Source: JALZKA01 sp963734015 (GTDB taxonomy: Bacteria > Actinomycetota > Thermoleophilia > Solirubrobacterales > 70-9). From it: a stretch of DNA of 64,000 nucleotides. Position numbers and translations under genes: made by a program. Under the pieces are notes generated by a model. It was not told where the DNA came from. It saw only the letters and a program-made list of their open reading frames with translations, and did not search any database. The stretch spans positions 98,976 through 162,975 of the forward strand of contig CAVTFG010000007.1 in NCBI GenBank assembly GCA_963734015.1. The letters are read 5' to 3'. Positions 26,485 through 35,498 of this stretch are shown one piece after another (positions within the stretch are counted from its first letter, which is position 1; every line of letters begins with the position of its first letter).

Positions 26485-28065
26485 GTGGACCTCGAGGTCG
26501 CGCTCACCGTCGTCCTCGTGTCGGTCGTCGCGCTGCTGATCGCGGCGCAGTTCCTGCGTGTGCCGTATCCGATCCTGCTCGTGATCGGTGGCCTGGGGCT
26601 GGGGGCGATCCCGAACATCCCAACGGTCGAGCTCGAGCCGGACCTGGTCCTGCTGATCCTGCTGCCCCCGATCCTGTACGCCGCCGCGTTCTTCACCCCC
26701 CTGCGCGAGCTGCGGCGAAACGTCGGACCGATCTCGCTGCTCGCGGTCGGCCTGGTGCTGGCGACGATGGTGGTCGTCGCGCTCCTGGCGCACCACGCGC
26801 TCGGCTGGGATTGGGCGCCGGCGTTCGTGCTCGGCGCGATCGTCTCCCCCACGGATCCCGTCGCCGCGACGTCGATCGCCCGCCGCCTCGGGGTGCCGGG
26901 CCGGATCGTGACGATCGTGGAGGGCGAGAGCCTGATCAACGACGCCACTGCCCTGGTCGCCTACAAGTTCGCCATCGCCGCCGTCGTGACCGGCAGCTTC
27001 AGCCTGGCCGAGGCGAGCGGCGAGTTCGTGGTGAACGCAATCGGGGGTGTCGCCGTGGGCGTCGCCGTCGGTGCCGTCGTGGCGGCGGTGCGGCGACGGC
27101 TGGACAACCCGCCGGTCGAGATCACGATCGCCTTGTTCACCTCCTACTTCGCTTACCTTCCGGCGGAGGAGCTGGGGGTCTCCGGCGTCCTCGCGGCGGT
27201 CACCGTCGGCATCTACATGGGCCGGCTGACGTCGCAGCTGACCACTCCGACGACTCGGATCCAGGGAATCGCCGTGTGGGAGATCCTCACGTTCGTCCTG
27301 AATTCGGCGCTGTTCGTGCTGATCGGGCTGCAGCTCCCAACCGTTCTCGATGCGCTCGACGAGAACGGCGCGGGCGAGCTGATCGCGGATGGGGCGCTGG
27401 TCGCAGCCACCGTGATGGCGGTGCGCATCGCCTGGGTGTTCCCGCTGACCTACGCGCCCCGACTGTTGCGCAAGTTCCGCGAGGCCGGGCCGCCGCCCCC
27501 GTGGCAGCACACGCTCCTGGTGGCCTGGACCGGCATGCGGGGCGCCGTCTCCCTCGCCGCCGCGCTGGCGGTGCCGCTGACGATCGACGCCGGAGGGCCC
27601 TTCCCCGAGCGCGACGAGATCATCTTCCTCGCGTTCTCCGTAATCCTGGCCACCCTGATCATCCAGGGGCTGACCCTCCCGCCGCTGATCCACTTCCTCG
27701 ACGTCGACGACGCGGACGAGCAGCTCGACCGGGAGGAATCCAAGGCGCGGCTCCTGGCAGTCAAGACCGCGCTCGAGCGGCTCGACGAGCTGGTGACCGA
27801 GGAGTGGGTGCGCGAGGACACGGTCGAGCGGGTCCGCCGCTCGTACGAGTACCGGCAACGGCGGTTCGCATCTCGGTTCGACGACGAGGCGGACTCGGAC
27901 GGCTACGAGGAGCGCTCCGAGGCCTACCAGCGATTGATCCGCGAGGTGATCGACGCGCAACGGGTGACCCTGCAAGCCCTGCGCGACGCCGGCAAGATCA
28001 ACGACGAGGTCATGCGCCGGATCGAGCGCGAGCTCGACCTCGAGGACTCGCGCCTCGAGATCTGA
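26485..28065 (+). CDS. Na+/H+ antiporter, CPA1/NhaP type, 526 aa
   Basis: About twelve membrane helices to residue 420, with the CPA1 ion-site segment FVLGAIVSPTDPVAATSIARRLGVPGRIVTIVEGESLINDATALVAYKF (TDP and ND signatures) and AWTGMRGAVSLAAALAVPLT. A charged cytoplasmic helix-rich tail of about 105 residues follows (RRSYEYRQRRFASRFDDEADSD). GTG start directly after the macro-domain stop. Exchanges Na+ or K+ for protons at the cytoplasmic membrane. Confidence 0.93.
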   Translation: MDLEVALTVVLVSVVALLIAAQFLRVPYPILLVIGGLGLGAIPNIPTVELEPDLVLLILLPPILYAAAFFTPLRELRRNVGPISLLAVGLVLATMVVVALLAHHALGWDWAPAFVLGAIVSPTDPVAATSIARRLGVPGRIVTIVEGESLINDATALVAYKFAIAAVVTGSFSLAEASGEFVVNAIGGVAVGVAVGAVVAAVRRRLDNPPVEITIALFTSYFAYLPAEELGVSGVLAAVTVGIYMGRLTSQLTTPTTRIQGIAVWEILTFVLNSALFVLIGLQLPTVLDALDENGAGELIADGALVAATVMAVRIAWVFPLTYAPRLLRKFREAGPPPPWQHTLLVAWTGMRGAVSLAAALAVPLTIDAGGPFPERDEIIFLAFSVILATLIIQGLTLPPLIHFLDVDDADEQLDREESKARLLAVKTALERLDELVTEEWVREDTVERVRRSYEYRQRRFASRFDDEADSDGYEERSEAYQRLIREVIDAQRVTLQALRDAGKINDEVMRRIERELDLEDSRLEI

Positions 28066-28066
28066 C

Positions 28067-28360
28067 GTGGCGGGGACGCGCGACCTCGAGTCGGAGATCC
28101 TGCGCCGCGTCCGTGCGATCCCGCCCGGGTTCGTCGCGACCTACGGCGACCTCTGCCCGGAAGCGCCGCGGCGGGCGGGCGCGGTGATGGCCGCCAACGA
28201 CGACCCGGACCTGCCCTGGCACCGAGTCGTCCGCGCGGACGGATCACTCGCGGTGGGCGAGCGCCAGCGCCGCCTGCTCGAGGCCGAGGGGGTGCCGTTC
28301 CGCGGGCGCCGCGTCAACCTGCGGGAGGCGTGGTTCGCCGTGGGCCACGAGAGCCGTTGA
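28067..28360 (+). CDS. Alkyltransferase-like protein (catalytic Cys replaced by Trp), 97 aa
   Basis: MGMT C-terminal fold: LRRVRAIPPGFVATYGDLCPEAPRRAGAVMAANDDPDLPWHRVVRADGSLAVGERQRRLLEAEGV. The alkyl-acceptor PCHR motif of O6-alkylguanine-DNA alkyltransferase reads PWHR (Trp51), the hallmark of ATL proteins, which bind O6-alkylguanine without repairing it and hand the lesion to nucleotide excision repair. GTG start one base after the antiporter stop. Confidence 0.9.
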   Translation: MAGTRDLESEILRRVRAIPPGFVATYGDLCPEAPRRAGAVMAANDDPDLPWHRVVRADGSLAVGERQRRLLEAEGVPFRGRRVNLREAWFAVGHESR

Positions 28361-28417
28361 CGAAGGTCCCGGGGGGGCATAGAGTCATCCCGACAACTCA
28401 TCAGATCGGGGGACGCC

Positions 28418-28825
28418 ATGAATGGCAAGAGGGCATGCGCAGTGGCGATCGCGACGGTCGTGCTCGTGCTCGGGGTGTCGACGACCGCGGGTGCGCGCGG
28501 CGGCGGTTCGATCCCGACGTCGATCGTCTTTGACAGCGCCCAGGACACCGCGAACCCGAACGTCCTGCGCTTCATTGGTGTGGTGACCTCACCGAAGCCG
28601 AAGTGCGAGAAGCACCGCCAACTCCGGTTCGCAGCGCGACCGTTCCCGAGCAACGCTCCGTTCAGCCCGCGCGGATCGGCCGAGACCAACGGCGACGGCG
28701 AATGGTCGAAGCTGCTCAACGTCCAGGGCCTGCCGGAGTTCAGGATCAAGGCGCCTGCGAAGAGGGTCGGACGGCCGGGGCACCGTAGGAAGTGCGCCGC
28801 CGACACGATCTTCCTCGAGCCCTGA
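28418..28825 (+). CDS. Secreted protein of unknown function, 135 aa
   Basis: No family recognised. A clear signal peptide (basic MNGKRACAV, hydrophobic core, cleavage near TTAGA) precedes a small domain with two Cys that could form one disulphide (KPKCEKHR and RRKCAADTIFLEP). FVG-type beta strands and a basic patch are visible. A GGGGGA ribosome site sits before the ATG. It stands alone between plus-strand ATL and the minus-strand SAF gene. Confidence 0.72.
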   Translation: MNGKRACAVAIATVVLVLGVSTTAGARGGGSIPTSIVFDSAQDTANPNVLRFIGVVTSPKPKCEKHRQLRFAARPFPSNAPFSPRGSAETNGDGEWSKLLNVQGLPEFRIKAPAKRVGRPGHRRKCAADTIFLEP

Positions 28826-28849
28826 GCGGCGGATAGACCCCGGTCCAGT

Positions 28850-29503
28850 TCACCGGGCCAGGAGCCGAATCGAGCCGGCGGCGCCCTCGGCGCGGATCAG
28901 GCGCAGGGCCTGCGGGCGGCTCAGCGCAAGGGTCGCGACCCAGCGGTCGGCTCCCAGGCCGGTCTCGGCTGGAGCCTTCCGGAGTTCGAGCAGCGGCACC
29001 CGCTCCGCGGCGACGTATGTGCGGCCAATCGCCGGCCCGGGGCCGGGGTCGCCGCTGACCACCACGTCGACGGCGGCTCCCGGCGCGGTGCGGCTGGCCT
29101 CCAGCGCGCCGGCGCCCGTGACCGTGATCTCAACCGGGGTCGTGCCACGCGGCGGACCGGCGTGCCCGCGCCCCGTACGTCCGTCGACTGCCAGGCTGGA
29201 CGCCGTGACGTAGGAGCCCGCGGGGAGTGTGACTCCGAGCCGGCGACGGAGCGCCTCGGCGGGCGTGCCGAGGGCGTCCGGCGGCGCGAACGCCGATGGG
29301 ACGCGCCGCTCCTCCAGATCGTGCTCGACGGCCGAGCGGTCGAGTACGGCGCGGCGCTCGAGGGTCGCCGCCGCCACGACCACCGGCCGCAACTCCCCGA
29401 GGCCGCTTTCGTCCGGCGCGGCACTCCCCGCCAACGCCGCGGACAATCCGGCGCAGGCGAGCGCCCCGACGGCGAAGAGAACGGCGCGTCCGCGCGGGCT
29501 CAC
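28850..29503 (-). CDS. SAF-domain (CpaB/RcpC-like) pilus assembly protein, 217 aa
   Basis: One N-terminal membrane helix (VLFAVGALACAGLSAALAGS) and a periplasmic-side SAF domain: RPVVVAAATLERRAVLDRSAVEHDLEERRVPSAFAPPDAL with VTLPAGSYVTASSL, the pattern of CpaB/FlgA-type proteins; the later part (VDVVVSGDPGPGPAIGRTYVAAERVPLLEL) matches the RcpC region. Likely a companion to the Tad motor 6 kb away. GTG start overlaps the kinase stop by four bases. Confidence 0.82.
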   Translation of the reverse strand: MSPRGRAVLFAVGALACAGLSAALAGSAAPDESGLGELRPVVVAAATLERRAVLDRSAVEHDLEERRVPSAFAPPDALGTPAEALRRRLGVTLPAGSYVTASSLAVDGRTGRGHAGPPRGTTPVEITVTGAGALEASRTAPGAAVDVVVSGDPGPGPAIGRTYVAAERVPLLELRKAPAETGLGADRWVATLALSRPQALRLIRAEGAAGSIRLLAR

Positions 29504-30225
29504 CGGCGCTGGTGGACCCGCGGGAGCCTGGGTTCGCGACCCGGCACCAGGGGCAGCTCCAGCGCGGCGACCGTGCCGTGGCCGAGGGCGCGCACCCGCA
29601 GGCGGCCACCGTTTCCGCGCGCCAGGGACCGGGTGAGGCGCAGGCCGTGGCCGCGACGCGGCTCGGCGTGGTCGCGCACGCGGGCCGCGCGGCGGGCGCC
29701 GTGATCGCGGACCGCCAGCTCGAGGCGTCGCCCGCGCCGGGCGCCCTGGATCGTGATCTCGCCGCCGCCGTGCTCGAGGGCGTTGGCGATCAGGTTGTCG
29801 AGCGCCTGCGCCACACGGACCGGGTCGACGTCGGCGAGCTCCTCGCCGCAGCGCCACTGGACGCTGATCCGCCGGCCCGCGGCCGCGACGCGCCCGCGCC
29901 AGCGCTCCGCTGCCGCGATGGCGAGCATCCGTCCCTCGACCGGGCGCCGGCGCAACTCGAAGCGCTCGCCGTTCACCTCGCGGTCCAAATCGCGCAGCGC
30001 GGCGAGCGCCAGCTCGAGCGGCTCGGGCCGGGTCGCGGCGCTCGGCTTGGCCGCGAGCACCATGGCCTGGAGCGGGCGGCGGAGCTCATGGAGGCGCTCG
30101 TTGAGCGTCCGCCGGCGGCGCGCGCCGCGGACGCGGTCGCGGACGGCGACTACAGCCATCGTCAGGGCGACCGGCCAGGTGACTCCGGCGATGCCTCCCA
30201 GCACCTGAAGCGGATCGCCGTTCAT
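29500..30225 (-). CDS. Histidine kinase lacking a sensor domain, 241 aa
   Basis: One N-terminal membrane segment (VTWPVALTMAVVAV), a basic linker, a dimerisation helix with the H box LNERLHELRRPLQAMVLA, and an ATPase domain with N box VAQALDNLIANALEHGGGEI. The G1 region (VRDHGARRAARVRDH) is degenerate, while the G2-like RGHGLRLTRSLARGNGGRLRV is kept. Overlaps the response regulator by four bases (ATGA) and the SAF gene by four. No input domain, so it may sense membrane state or pilus subunits. Confidence 0.85.
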   Translation of the reverse strand: MNGDPLQVLGGIAGVTWPVALTMAVVAVRDRVRGARRRRTLNERLHELRRPLQAMVLAAKPSAATRPEPLELALAALRDLDREVNGERFELRRRPVEGRMLAIAAAERWRGRVAAAGRRISVQWRCGEELADVDPVRVAQALDNLIANALEHGGGEITIQGARRGRRLELAVRDHGARRAARVRDHAEPRRGHGLRLTRSLARGNGGRLRVRALGHGTVAALELPLVPGREPRLPRVHQRR

Positions 30226-30935
30226 GACGGAAGCAGCCGGTAGCCCACGCCCCAGACGTTCACGACAAACCGGCCGCCATCGGGATCGAGCTTGCGCCGC
30301 AGGCGGCTGGCATGAGAGTCGAGGGTCCGGGTCCGGCCCATCGTCTGGAAGTTCCAGACATCGCGCAGCAGCTCCGACTTGGTGAACACCCGTCGCGGCT
30401 CGGACGCCAGGGTCAGCAGCAGCTCGTATTCCTTGTTCGCGAGCATGACGGGCTCGCCGTCGACCCGGACCTCCCGGCGCGAGGAGTCGATCACGAGATC
30501 GCCGACCCGGATCGAGCCCTGCCGGTGCTCGGAGCGGCGCCGGAGGACCGAGCGCAGCCGGGCCGACAGCTCCGCGAAGTGGAACGGCTTGACCACGTAG
30601 TCGTCGGCCCCCTCTTCGAGCCCGCGGACGCGGTCCACCTCGCCCGAACGGCCGCTCAGGATGACCACCGCCAGTCCCGCGTCGTAGCGGCCGGTCGTTC
30701 GCTCGGCGCCGCGGATCTCGCGCAGCACGTCCAGGCCCGACGCATCCGGCAGGCCGAGGTCGAGCAAAAGCAGGTCGGGGCTTCGGTACTGGCAGTGGCG
30801 GAGCGCGTCGGCGGCGTTGGGCGCGGCGACGACCTCGAAGCGATCGGCTCGCAGGTGGTCGCAGAGGAGCTCCAGCGTCGGTGGATCGTCCTCGCACACC
30901 ACCACGACGCCGAGCGGCTCGATCTTTGGAAGCAT
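30222..30935 (-). CDS. OmpR/PhoB-family response regulator, 237 aa
   Basis: Receiver domain with acidic pocket EDD (residues 16-18), phospho-acceptor Asp in LLLLDLGLPDASG and Lys in VVKPFHFAEL; a winged-helix output domain from about residue 140 (LVIDSSRREVRVDGEPVMLANKEYELLLTLAS, RVFTKSELLRDVWN, RTLDSHASRLRRKLDPDGGRFVVNVWGVGYRL). The ATG at 30935 (MLPKIEPLG) is preferred over one 39 bases upstream. Forms a three-gene unit with the kinase and SAF protein. Confidence 0.93.
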   Translation of the reverse strand: MLPKIEPLGVVVVCEDDPPTLELLCDHLRADRFEVVAAPNAADALRHCQYRSPDLLLLDLGLPDASGLDVLREIRGAERTTGRYDAGLAVVILSGRSGEVDRVRGLEEGADDYVVKPFHFAELSARLRSVLRRRSEHRQGSIRVGDLVIDSSRREVRVDGEPVMLANKEYELLLTLASEPRRVFTKSELLRDVWNFQTMGRTRTLDSHASRLRRKLDPDGGRFVVNVWGVGYRLLPS

Positions 30936-31158
30936 CTGGCGGGCCTTTCGTCGGGTCGGACAGCCGGAGAACAACCCCGACCCGCGTTCGGCCGCCCCGG
31001 GGCGACAGCGAAACCGAGCCCTATTCGACGTCGATGGTGCAAACCCTCGTTCAATGACGACGAGCGACTGGCGCGGGGCGACGAATTTGGAAAAGATGCC
31101 CCCGCTCGCTTGGAAGGGCGGCCGCCCGGCCGCCGGGATTCGGAGTTAAAGGAAGAAA

Positions 31159-31623
31159 GTGGAGAAGGCCACCCGCCGGGGCAATTACGAATCAGGTTCG
31201 GACTACGTCCTCGAGTACGGCGAGCTCCGCTTCTCCTTCAACGAACAGGACTTTGCCCAGCGGGTCGAACAGGCGGCCGTGAAGCTCGACTTCGTCGAGC
31301 ACGGGCTCGCGGGCGACGAGCTGCACGACCTGCTCGAGCTCGCGGTGAACGGCGAAATCCGCGAGCCGACCTCCACCCTCGGCGAGCACATCAACGAGCA
31401 CTGGACCGAGCTCGTCGGCCCGGCCAACAAGAGCCTCGTCCACTGGCTTCGCCGGCTCGTTTTCCGTGGTGCCTGGCTCGACCAGCGGGTCAAGGAGGGC
31501 GAGCTCGACGTCGTCTTCGACGACGAGACCCACACCTTCGGCTACGTCCAGCCCGAGCGCGACTCCGAGCCGATCGAGCTCAGCCGCGAGCCAAGCTGGG
31601 CCCAGCTGGCGTACAGGCGCTAG
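31159..31623 (+). CDS. Conserved-looking cytoplasmic protein of unknown function, 154 aa
   Basis: Not recognised. Acidic, helix-rich, no membrane segment or signal; segments FSFNEQDFAQRVEQAAVKLDFVEHGLAGDELHDLLELAVNG and HINEHWTELVGPANKSLVHWLRRLVFRGAWLDQRV look like a compact globular domain. GTG start with an AAAGGA ribosome site. Its stop overlaps the stop of the Rho-like gene on the other strand by four bases. The 30936-31158 gap upstream holds no gene; a GGCGGCCGCCCGGCCGCC hairpin lies in its last 60 bases. Confidence 0.72.
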   Translation: MEKATRRGNYESGSDYVLEYGELRFSFNEQDFAQRVEQAAVKLDFVEHGLAGDELHDLLELAVNGEIREPTSTLGEHINEHWTELVGPANKSLVHWLRRLVFRGAWLDQRVKEGELDVVFDDETHTFGYVQPERDSEPIELSREPSWAQLAYRR

Positions 31624-32942
31624 CCCAGGCGCTCGCGGACTAGGGCCGCCGCCTCGGGCGGCGTCAGCTCGGCGAGCTCGTTGCGCAGGCGGCGGATCTC
31701 ATCCATCTCGTCTTCGGAGCGGAGCTGCTCCTCGCCGATGACCCGGCACTCGGCGAACTTCAACGCCGGCTCGATTCCCTCCTCGGCGAGCGAGGCGTCC
31801 AGGGTCACCAGCGACGACTCGGTGGTCGCAACGGCGCGGTCCGCCGAGCCCTCGTCGTCACCCTCGTCGAGCGCCGTCGCGATCACGGTCAGCGACCCGG
31901 CGTCGTCCTCGGCGAGATCGCGGCCGGAGCCGAACAGCCGCTTCACCTCGGCGACTCCGTCGGCCGCAACGGCAAGACGCGAAAGCGAGTCGCAGACGAG
32001 GACGGCGTCGTCGCCGGCCTCCGCGACCCGACGGCCACGCTCCAGGGCGAGTTCGGCGATCCGCACCTGCTCCGCGGGCGCGAGGTCCGCCGGGGCGAGC
32101 GCCAGCTCGGCGTCCGGCAGCGCCCGCTCCCAGGCGGGGGCCTCCTCCGGCCGCTCGTCGATCAGCAGCACGATCAGCTTCGCCTCGCCGCCCGCGGCGA
32201 CGGCCTGGCCGAGCTCGCGCAGGAGCGTGGTCCGCCCGGAGTGCGGCGTCGCGCGGATCAGCACGCGCTGGCCGAAGGCCAGTGGCGCGAGCAGGTCGAC
32301 CGCACGGGCGAGCTGCCCGGCGTCGTCGGCGACGGGGATCCGGCGGACGGGCGGCTCTGGCGTCAACTCGTCGAAGTCGACTCGGCCCTCCTCCTGAGGC
32401 TCGCCGCCGTTCACCTTGTCGACGTGCACCAGCGCGCGATGGCGCTCTCCCCGACGGGCGTTCCGCGCGGGACCTGAGACCTCGTCGCCCGGCCGGAGCT
32501 CGCAGCGCCGGACCTGCGAGGCCGACACGTAAACATCGTCCGCCCGCGTGCTCAGGCCGCCCAAACGGAGGAACCCGTGGCGCTGGCGGGTGAGCTCCAG
32601 GATCCCCGTGACCTCCTCGGTCTCCTCGGGCTCGTCCTCCTCGGCCCCCTCGCGCGCGGGGCGATCGCGGCGCGGGCGCTCCTCGCGCCCGCCCGCGGCC
32701 TGCAGCCGCTCGCGCTCCCGGCCACCGCGTCCACGCCCTCCGCGACGGCCACGACGGCGCCGCGGGCGGGGCGGGGCCTCGCCCTCATCATCGTCGCCAC
32801 CGCCCTCATCACCGTCGCCACCGCCCTCGAGGCGCTCGATCAGGTCCTCGCGGCGAAGCAGCCGATAGCCGTCGATGCCGGCGTCCGCCGCACGCTCGTG
32901 CAGCTCGGCGAGATGGAGTTCGGATAGCTCGGACGCGCTCAT
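31620..32942 (-). CDS. Degenerate Rho-family protein (Rho paralogue), 440 aa
   Basis: Rho architecture with an acidic/Arg-Gly insertion (40-110): an N-terminal LHLAELHERAADAGIDGYRLLRREDLIERL helix pair, an OSB-like RNA-binding domain (TGILELTRQRHGFLRL, DVYVSASQVRRCELRPGDEVSGPAR) and a RecA-like domain with LLIDERPEEAPAWERA, DDAVLVCDSLSRLA and AGSLTVIATAL. But the P-loop reads ATPHSGRTT with Arg237 for the invariant Lys, the secondary-site loop is shortened, and the SGTR arginine-finger motif is replaced by AECRVIGEE. I infer loss of ATP hydrolysis. A normal Rho probably lies elsewhere. It is convergent with the unknown 154-aa gene. Confidence 0.82.
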   Translation of the reverse strand: MSASELSELHLAELHERAADAGIDGYRLLRREDLIERLEGGGDGDEGGGDDDEGEAPPRPRRRRGRRGGRGRGGRERERLQAAGGREERPRRDRPAREGAEEDEPEETEEVTGILELTRQRHGFLRLGGLSTRADDVYVSASQVRRCELRPGDEVSGPARNARRGERHRALVHVDKVNGGEPQEEGRVDFDELTPEPPVRRIPVADDAGQLARAVDLLAPLAFGQRVLIRATPHSGRTTLLRELGQAVAAGGEAKLIVLLIDERPEEAPAWERALPDAELALAPADLAPAEQVRIAELALERGRRVAEAGDDAVLVCDSLSRLAVAADGVAEVKRLFGSGRDLAEDDAGSLTVIATALDEGDDEGSADRAVATTESSLVTLDASLAEEGIEPALKFAECRVIGEEQLRSEDEMDEIRRLRNELAELTPPEAAALVRERLG

Positions 32943-32960
32943 GCAAGCGCAGAGTTATAT

Positions 32961-33022
32961 CCGCTGCGAGGTGGAGCCAGGAGGGCGGACCCGAGCCCCG
33001 GCGTTGTTGAGCCGGCTTATCT
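32961..33022. repeat. Hairpin repeat family B, single copy behind the transaldolase gene
   Basis: The 62 bases carry CTGCGAGGTGGAG and CCCCGGCGTTGTTGAGCCGG, with a CCGGC/GCCGG stem around a GTTGTTGA loop. Nearly the same unit is repeated three times in tandem at 42690-42862. Here it begins right at the transaldolase stop codon, where it could act as a 3' hairpin for that minus-strand transcript. Confidence 0.75.
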
Positions 33023-33719
33023 AGCTCGCGCGCACCTCGTTGCGCGCCTTGACTAGGCCCTGGAGCCACTCGCCGAACTCGGGCCGGGTCTCCCAGTCGG
33101 CCTTGAACTTCTCGGCGCCGGCCGTGGTCAGCGGGTGATCGAGCATCTGCCGCAGGACCTTGGCCGGAGTGGTCGCGATCTCGCACCCGAGTTGGGCGGC
33201 GGTGATCACGTGCTCGGGATGGCGGAGCGACGCCGCGATGATCTGCGAGGTGACGCCGCCGGCGCGGAAGCAGTCCACGATCTCCGACACGACGCCGCCC
33301 GAATCGATCGAGATGTCGTCGAGCCTGCCCATGAAGCACGAGACGTAGGTGGCGCCGGCGCTCGCCGCCAGCAACGCCTGGTTCGGCGAGAAGACGAGGG
33401 TCATGTTGACCGGGATGCCGTCGGTGGTGAGCGCGTGCGTGGCCTCGAGGCCCTCCTTGCAGAACGGGACCTTGACGACGACGTGCTCGTGCAGCTCGGC
33501 CAGCGCGCGGCCCTCGGCGACCATACCGTCGGGGTCTTCGGACACCACCTCGGCCGAAGTCGGGCCGCCGGCCAGGTCGCAGATCCGCTTGATGATCTCG
33601 CCCGGATCGCCCTCCTCCTTCGCGAGCAGCGAGGGGTTGGTGGTGGCGCCGGCGAGAACGCCCCACTGGGCGATCTCCTCAACCTCTGCGACCGATCCGG
33701 TGTCGATGAAGAGCCTCAA
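33021..33719 (-). CDS. Transaldolase / fructose-6-phosphate aldolase-type, 232 aa
   Basis: Small TIM-barrel transaldolase (MipB/TalC type). FIDTGSVAEVEEIAQWGVLAGATTNPSLLAKE holds the NPSL motif, VVVKVPFCKEGLEATHAL the Schiff-base Lys, and SCFMGRLDDISIDSGG the later strand. Length is typical of the short subfamily. Either transaldolase (pentose phosphate pathway) or F6P aldolase activity is possible. A family B hairpin starts at its stop codon. Confidence 0.92.
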   Translation of the reverse strand: MRLFIDTGSVAEVEEIAQWGVLAGATTNPSLLAKEEGDPGEIIKRICDLAGGPTSAEVVSEDPDGMVAEGRALAELHEHVVVKVPFCKEGLEATHALTTDGIPVNMTLVFSPNQALLAASAGATYVSCFMGRLDDISIDSGGVVSEIVDCFRAGGVTSQIIAASLRHPEHVITAAQLGCEIATTPAKVLRQMLDHPLTTAGAEKFKADWETRPEFGEWLQGLVKARNEVRAS

Positions 33720-33773
33720 GTCGTCCTCCGGTGAGTAGTGCGAATGCCTGACCCAGGTTAGGGCAGGCGGCGG

Positions 33774-35484
33774 TCAAACGGACGCGGGATCGATCCCCTC
33801 CGCGGCGGCGTCGCCCACCCACCGCTCGGCTCTCGGCGGCGACCCGCGTCTCGTCCCAGCCGAGCTCACCCCCCAGCGCCTCGGCGACCGGCCGGACGTC
33901 GCTCGCGGTCCTGAGCCGCGGCGCGGCGAGCAGCCCCAGGCGGGTGCGTCGCAGGAGCACGTCGGCGACCGACCGCGCCTGCTCGAAGCGGGCGGCCACG
34001 ACGGCCTCGGCAACCAGGTCCGGTCGGCCGTCTGAGATCGGCCGCGCCAGCTCCGGGCGCTCCGCGGCCAGCCGCAGGACTTGACGTGAGAAGTGCCCGT
34101 AGCGAAACGCGAAAAGCTCCCGGTAACCCTCGGGCAGCGCTCCGTTCAAGCCCTCGGGCGGCGTGAGATCCTCGTCCGAGGCCGGCATCCCAAGCGGCAG
34201 GTCGCCGGTGCGGCACGGCGCGTCGCGGCCCTCGCGGTCGACCATCCGGTCGACGACCTGCTTGGCCATCCGGCGCCAGGTGGTGAGCTTGCCGCCGGTG
34301 ATCGTGATCAGGCCGGAGGAGGTCTCATAGAGCTCCGCCTTGCGTGAGATATCGACCGACTTGTGCGGGTCGCCGCTGGCGATGAGGGGGCGGACCCCCG
34401 CGTAGGCCCCGGTGATCTTCGAGCGGTCGAGCGTGGTCCCGAAGTAGCCGTTGACCGCGTCGAGCAGGTACTCGATGTCGTCCCCGGACGGCTCGACGTG
34501 ATCGATGTCGCCGTCGTAGTCGCGGTCGGTCGTGCCGATGAGAGTGCGCCCGTACCAGGGCAGGGCGAAGATCGTGCGGTCCTCGCCCGCGGGGACGATG
34601 CAGGCGGCGTCGCCGATGTTCAGGTCGTCGAACGACACCGTCACGTGGGTGCCGCGGCTCGGCGAGATGCTCGGGATCTCCTCCTCGCCCCGGATCTCGT
34701 CGGGGCGAATCCGGTCCGCCCAGACGCCGGTCGCGTTGACCACGTTCGGGGCACGGACGGCGAAGCGCTCGCCCGACTCGGCGTCGACGCACTCGACCCC
34801 TGCGGCGCGCCCGTCCGGTTCGACCAGGTCAACGACCTCGGCGCCGTTCAGCGGCACCGCCCCGAAGCGCTCGGCTTCCCCCAGGATCGTCAGGACCAGC
34901 CGGGCGTCGTCGGTCTGACAGTCGTAGAACAGATATGCCTCGCGTGGATCGCGGGGGCCGAGGGCGGGGATCAGCGCGGTGGCCTCGTCGCCCGGGATCG
35001 TGCGGTGGCGGTCCGGCGACCACTGGTCGACCGGCGGCGCGGTCTCCGAGCCCTCGCCCCGCAGTGCGGTCTCGCGCTTGCGCTCGCGCCGGCCCGACCC
35101 CACCCGCGTCGTCGCCATCACGTCGTACATGTTGAGGCCGATCCCCATCAGCCGGTTCCTCCGGTCCTCCCCCATCGCAGGGACTAGGAACGGCGTCGGG
35201 TAGACGAGGTGCGGCGCGAGCTCCACCAGGAGCTGGCGCTCGAGGAGCGCCTCGCGCACCAGCCCCAGGTCGAAGTTCTGCAGATAGCGGAGCCCCCCGT
35301 GGACCATCTTCGACGAACGGCTCGAGGTCCCAGCCGCCCAGTCCGCGCGCTCGACCACCGCCACGTTGTACCCGCGCGACGCCGCGTCGAGCGCAACGCC
35401 GGCGCCGGTCACGCCGCCGCCGACGACCACGACGTCGAACTCCTCCTCGGTCAGGGCGCTCAGGGCGTCGGCGCGGGAGAGCAT
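33774..35484 (-). CDS. glpD: Aerobic glycerol-3-phosphate dehydrogenase GlpD, with one +1 frameshift near the 3' end
   Basis: FAD enzyme oxidising glycerol-3-phosphate at the membrane. FAD motif FDVVVVGGGVTGAGVALDAASRGYNVAVVERADWAAGTSSRSSKMVHGGLRYLQ, then NVVNATGVWADRI, PSRGTHVTVSFDDL, GRTLIGTTDRDYDGD and VRPLIASG, with the C-terminal cap QARSVADVLLRRTRLGLLA. The frame breaks near 33831; deleting one base gives GWDETRVAAEAERWVGDAAAEGIDPASV and a stop at 33774, about 569 residues in all. Only the last 20 residues are affected, so even a real shift might be tolerated. Upstream nitroreductase is co-oriented, 14 bases away. Confidence 0.92.
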
Positions 35485-35498
35485 CGGCTCAGGCTCAG

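Noticed and set aside
25492..27975. 827-codon minus-strand frame opposite the antiporter
   Set aside because: Low-complexity antisense shadow of the NhaP-type gene, with no membrane helices of its own or recognisable motifs.
25149..28187. 1012-codon plus-strand frame across the dehydrogenase, macro and antiporter genes
   Set aside because: Arg/Gly-rich shadow in another frame; the overlapped genes have full motif sets in their own frame.
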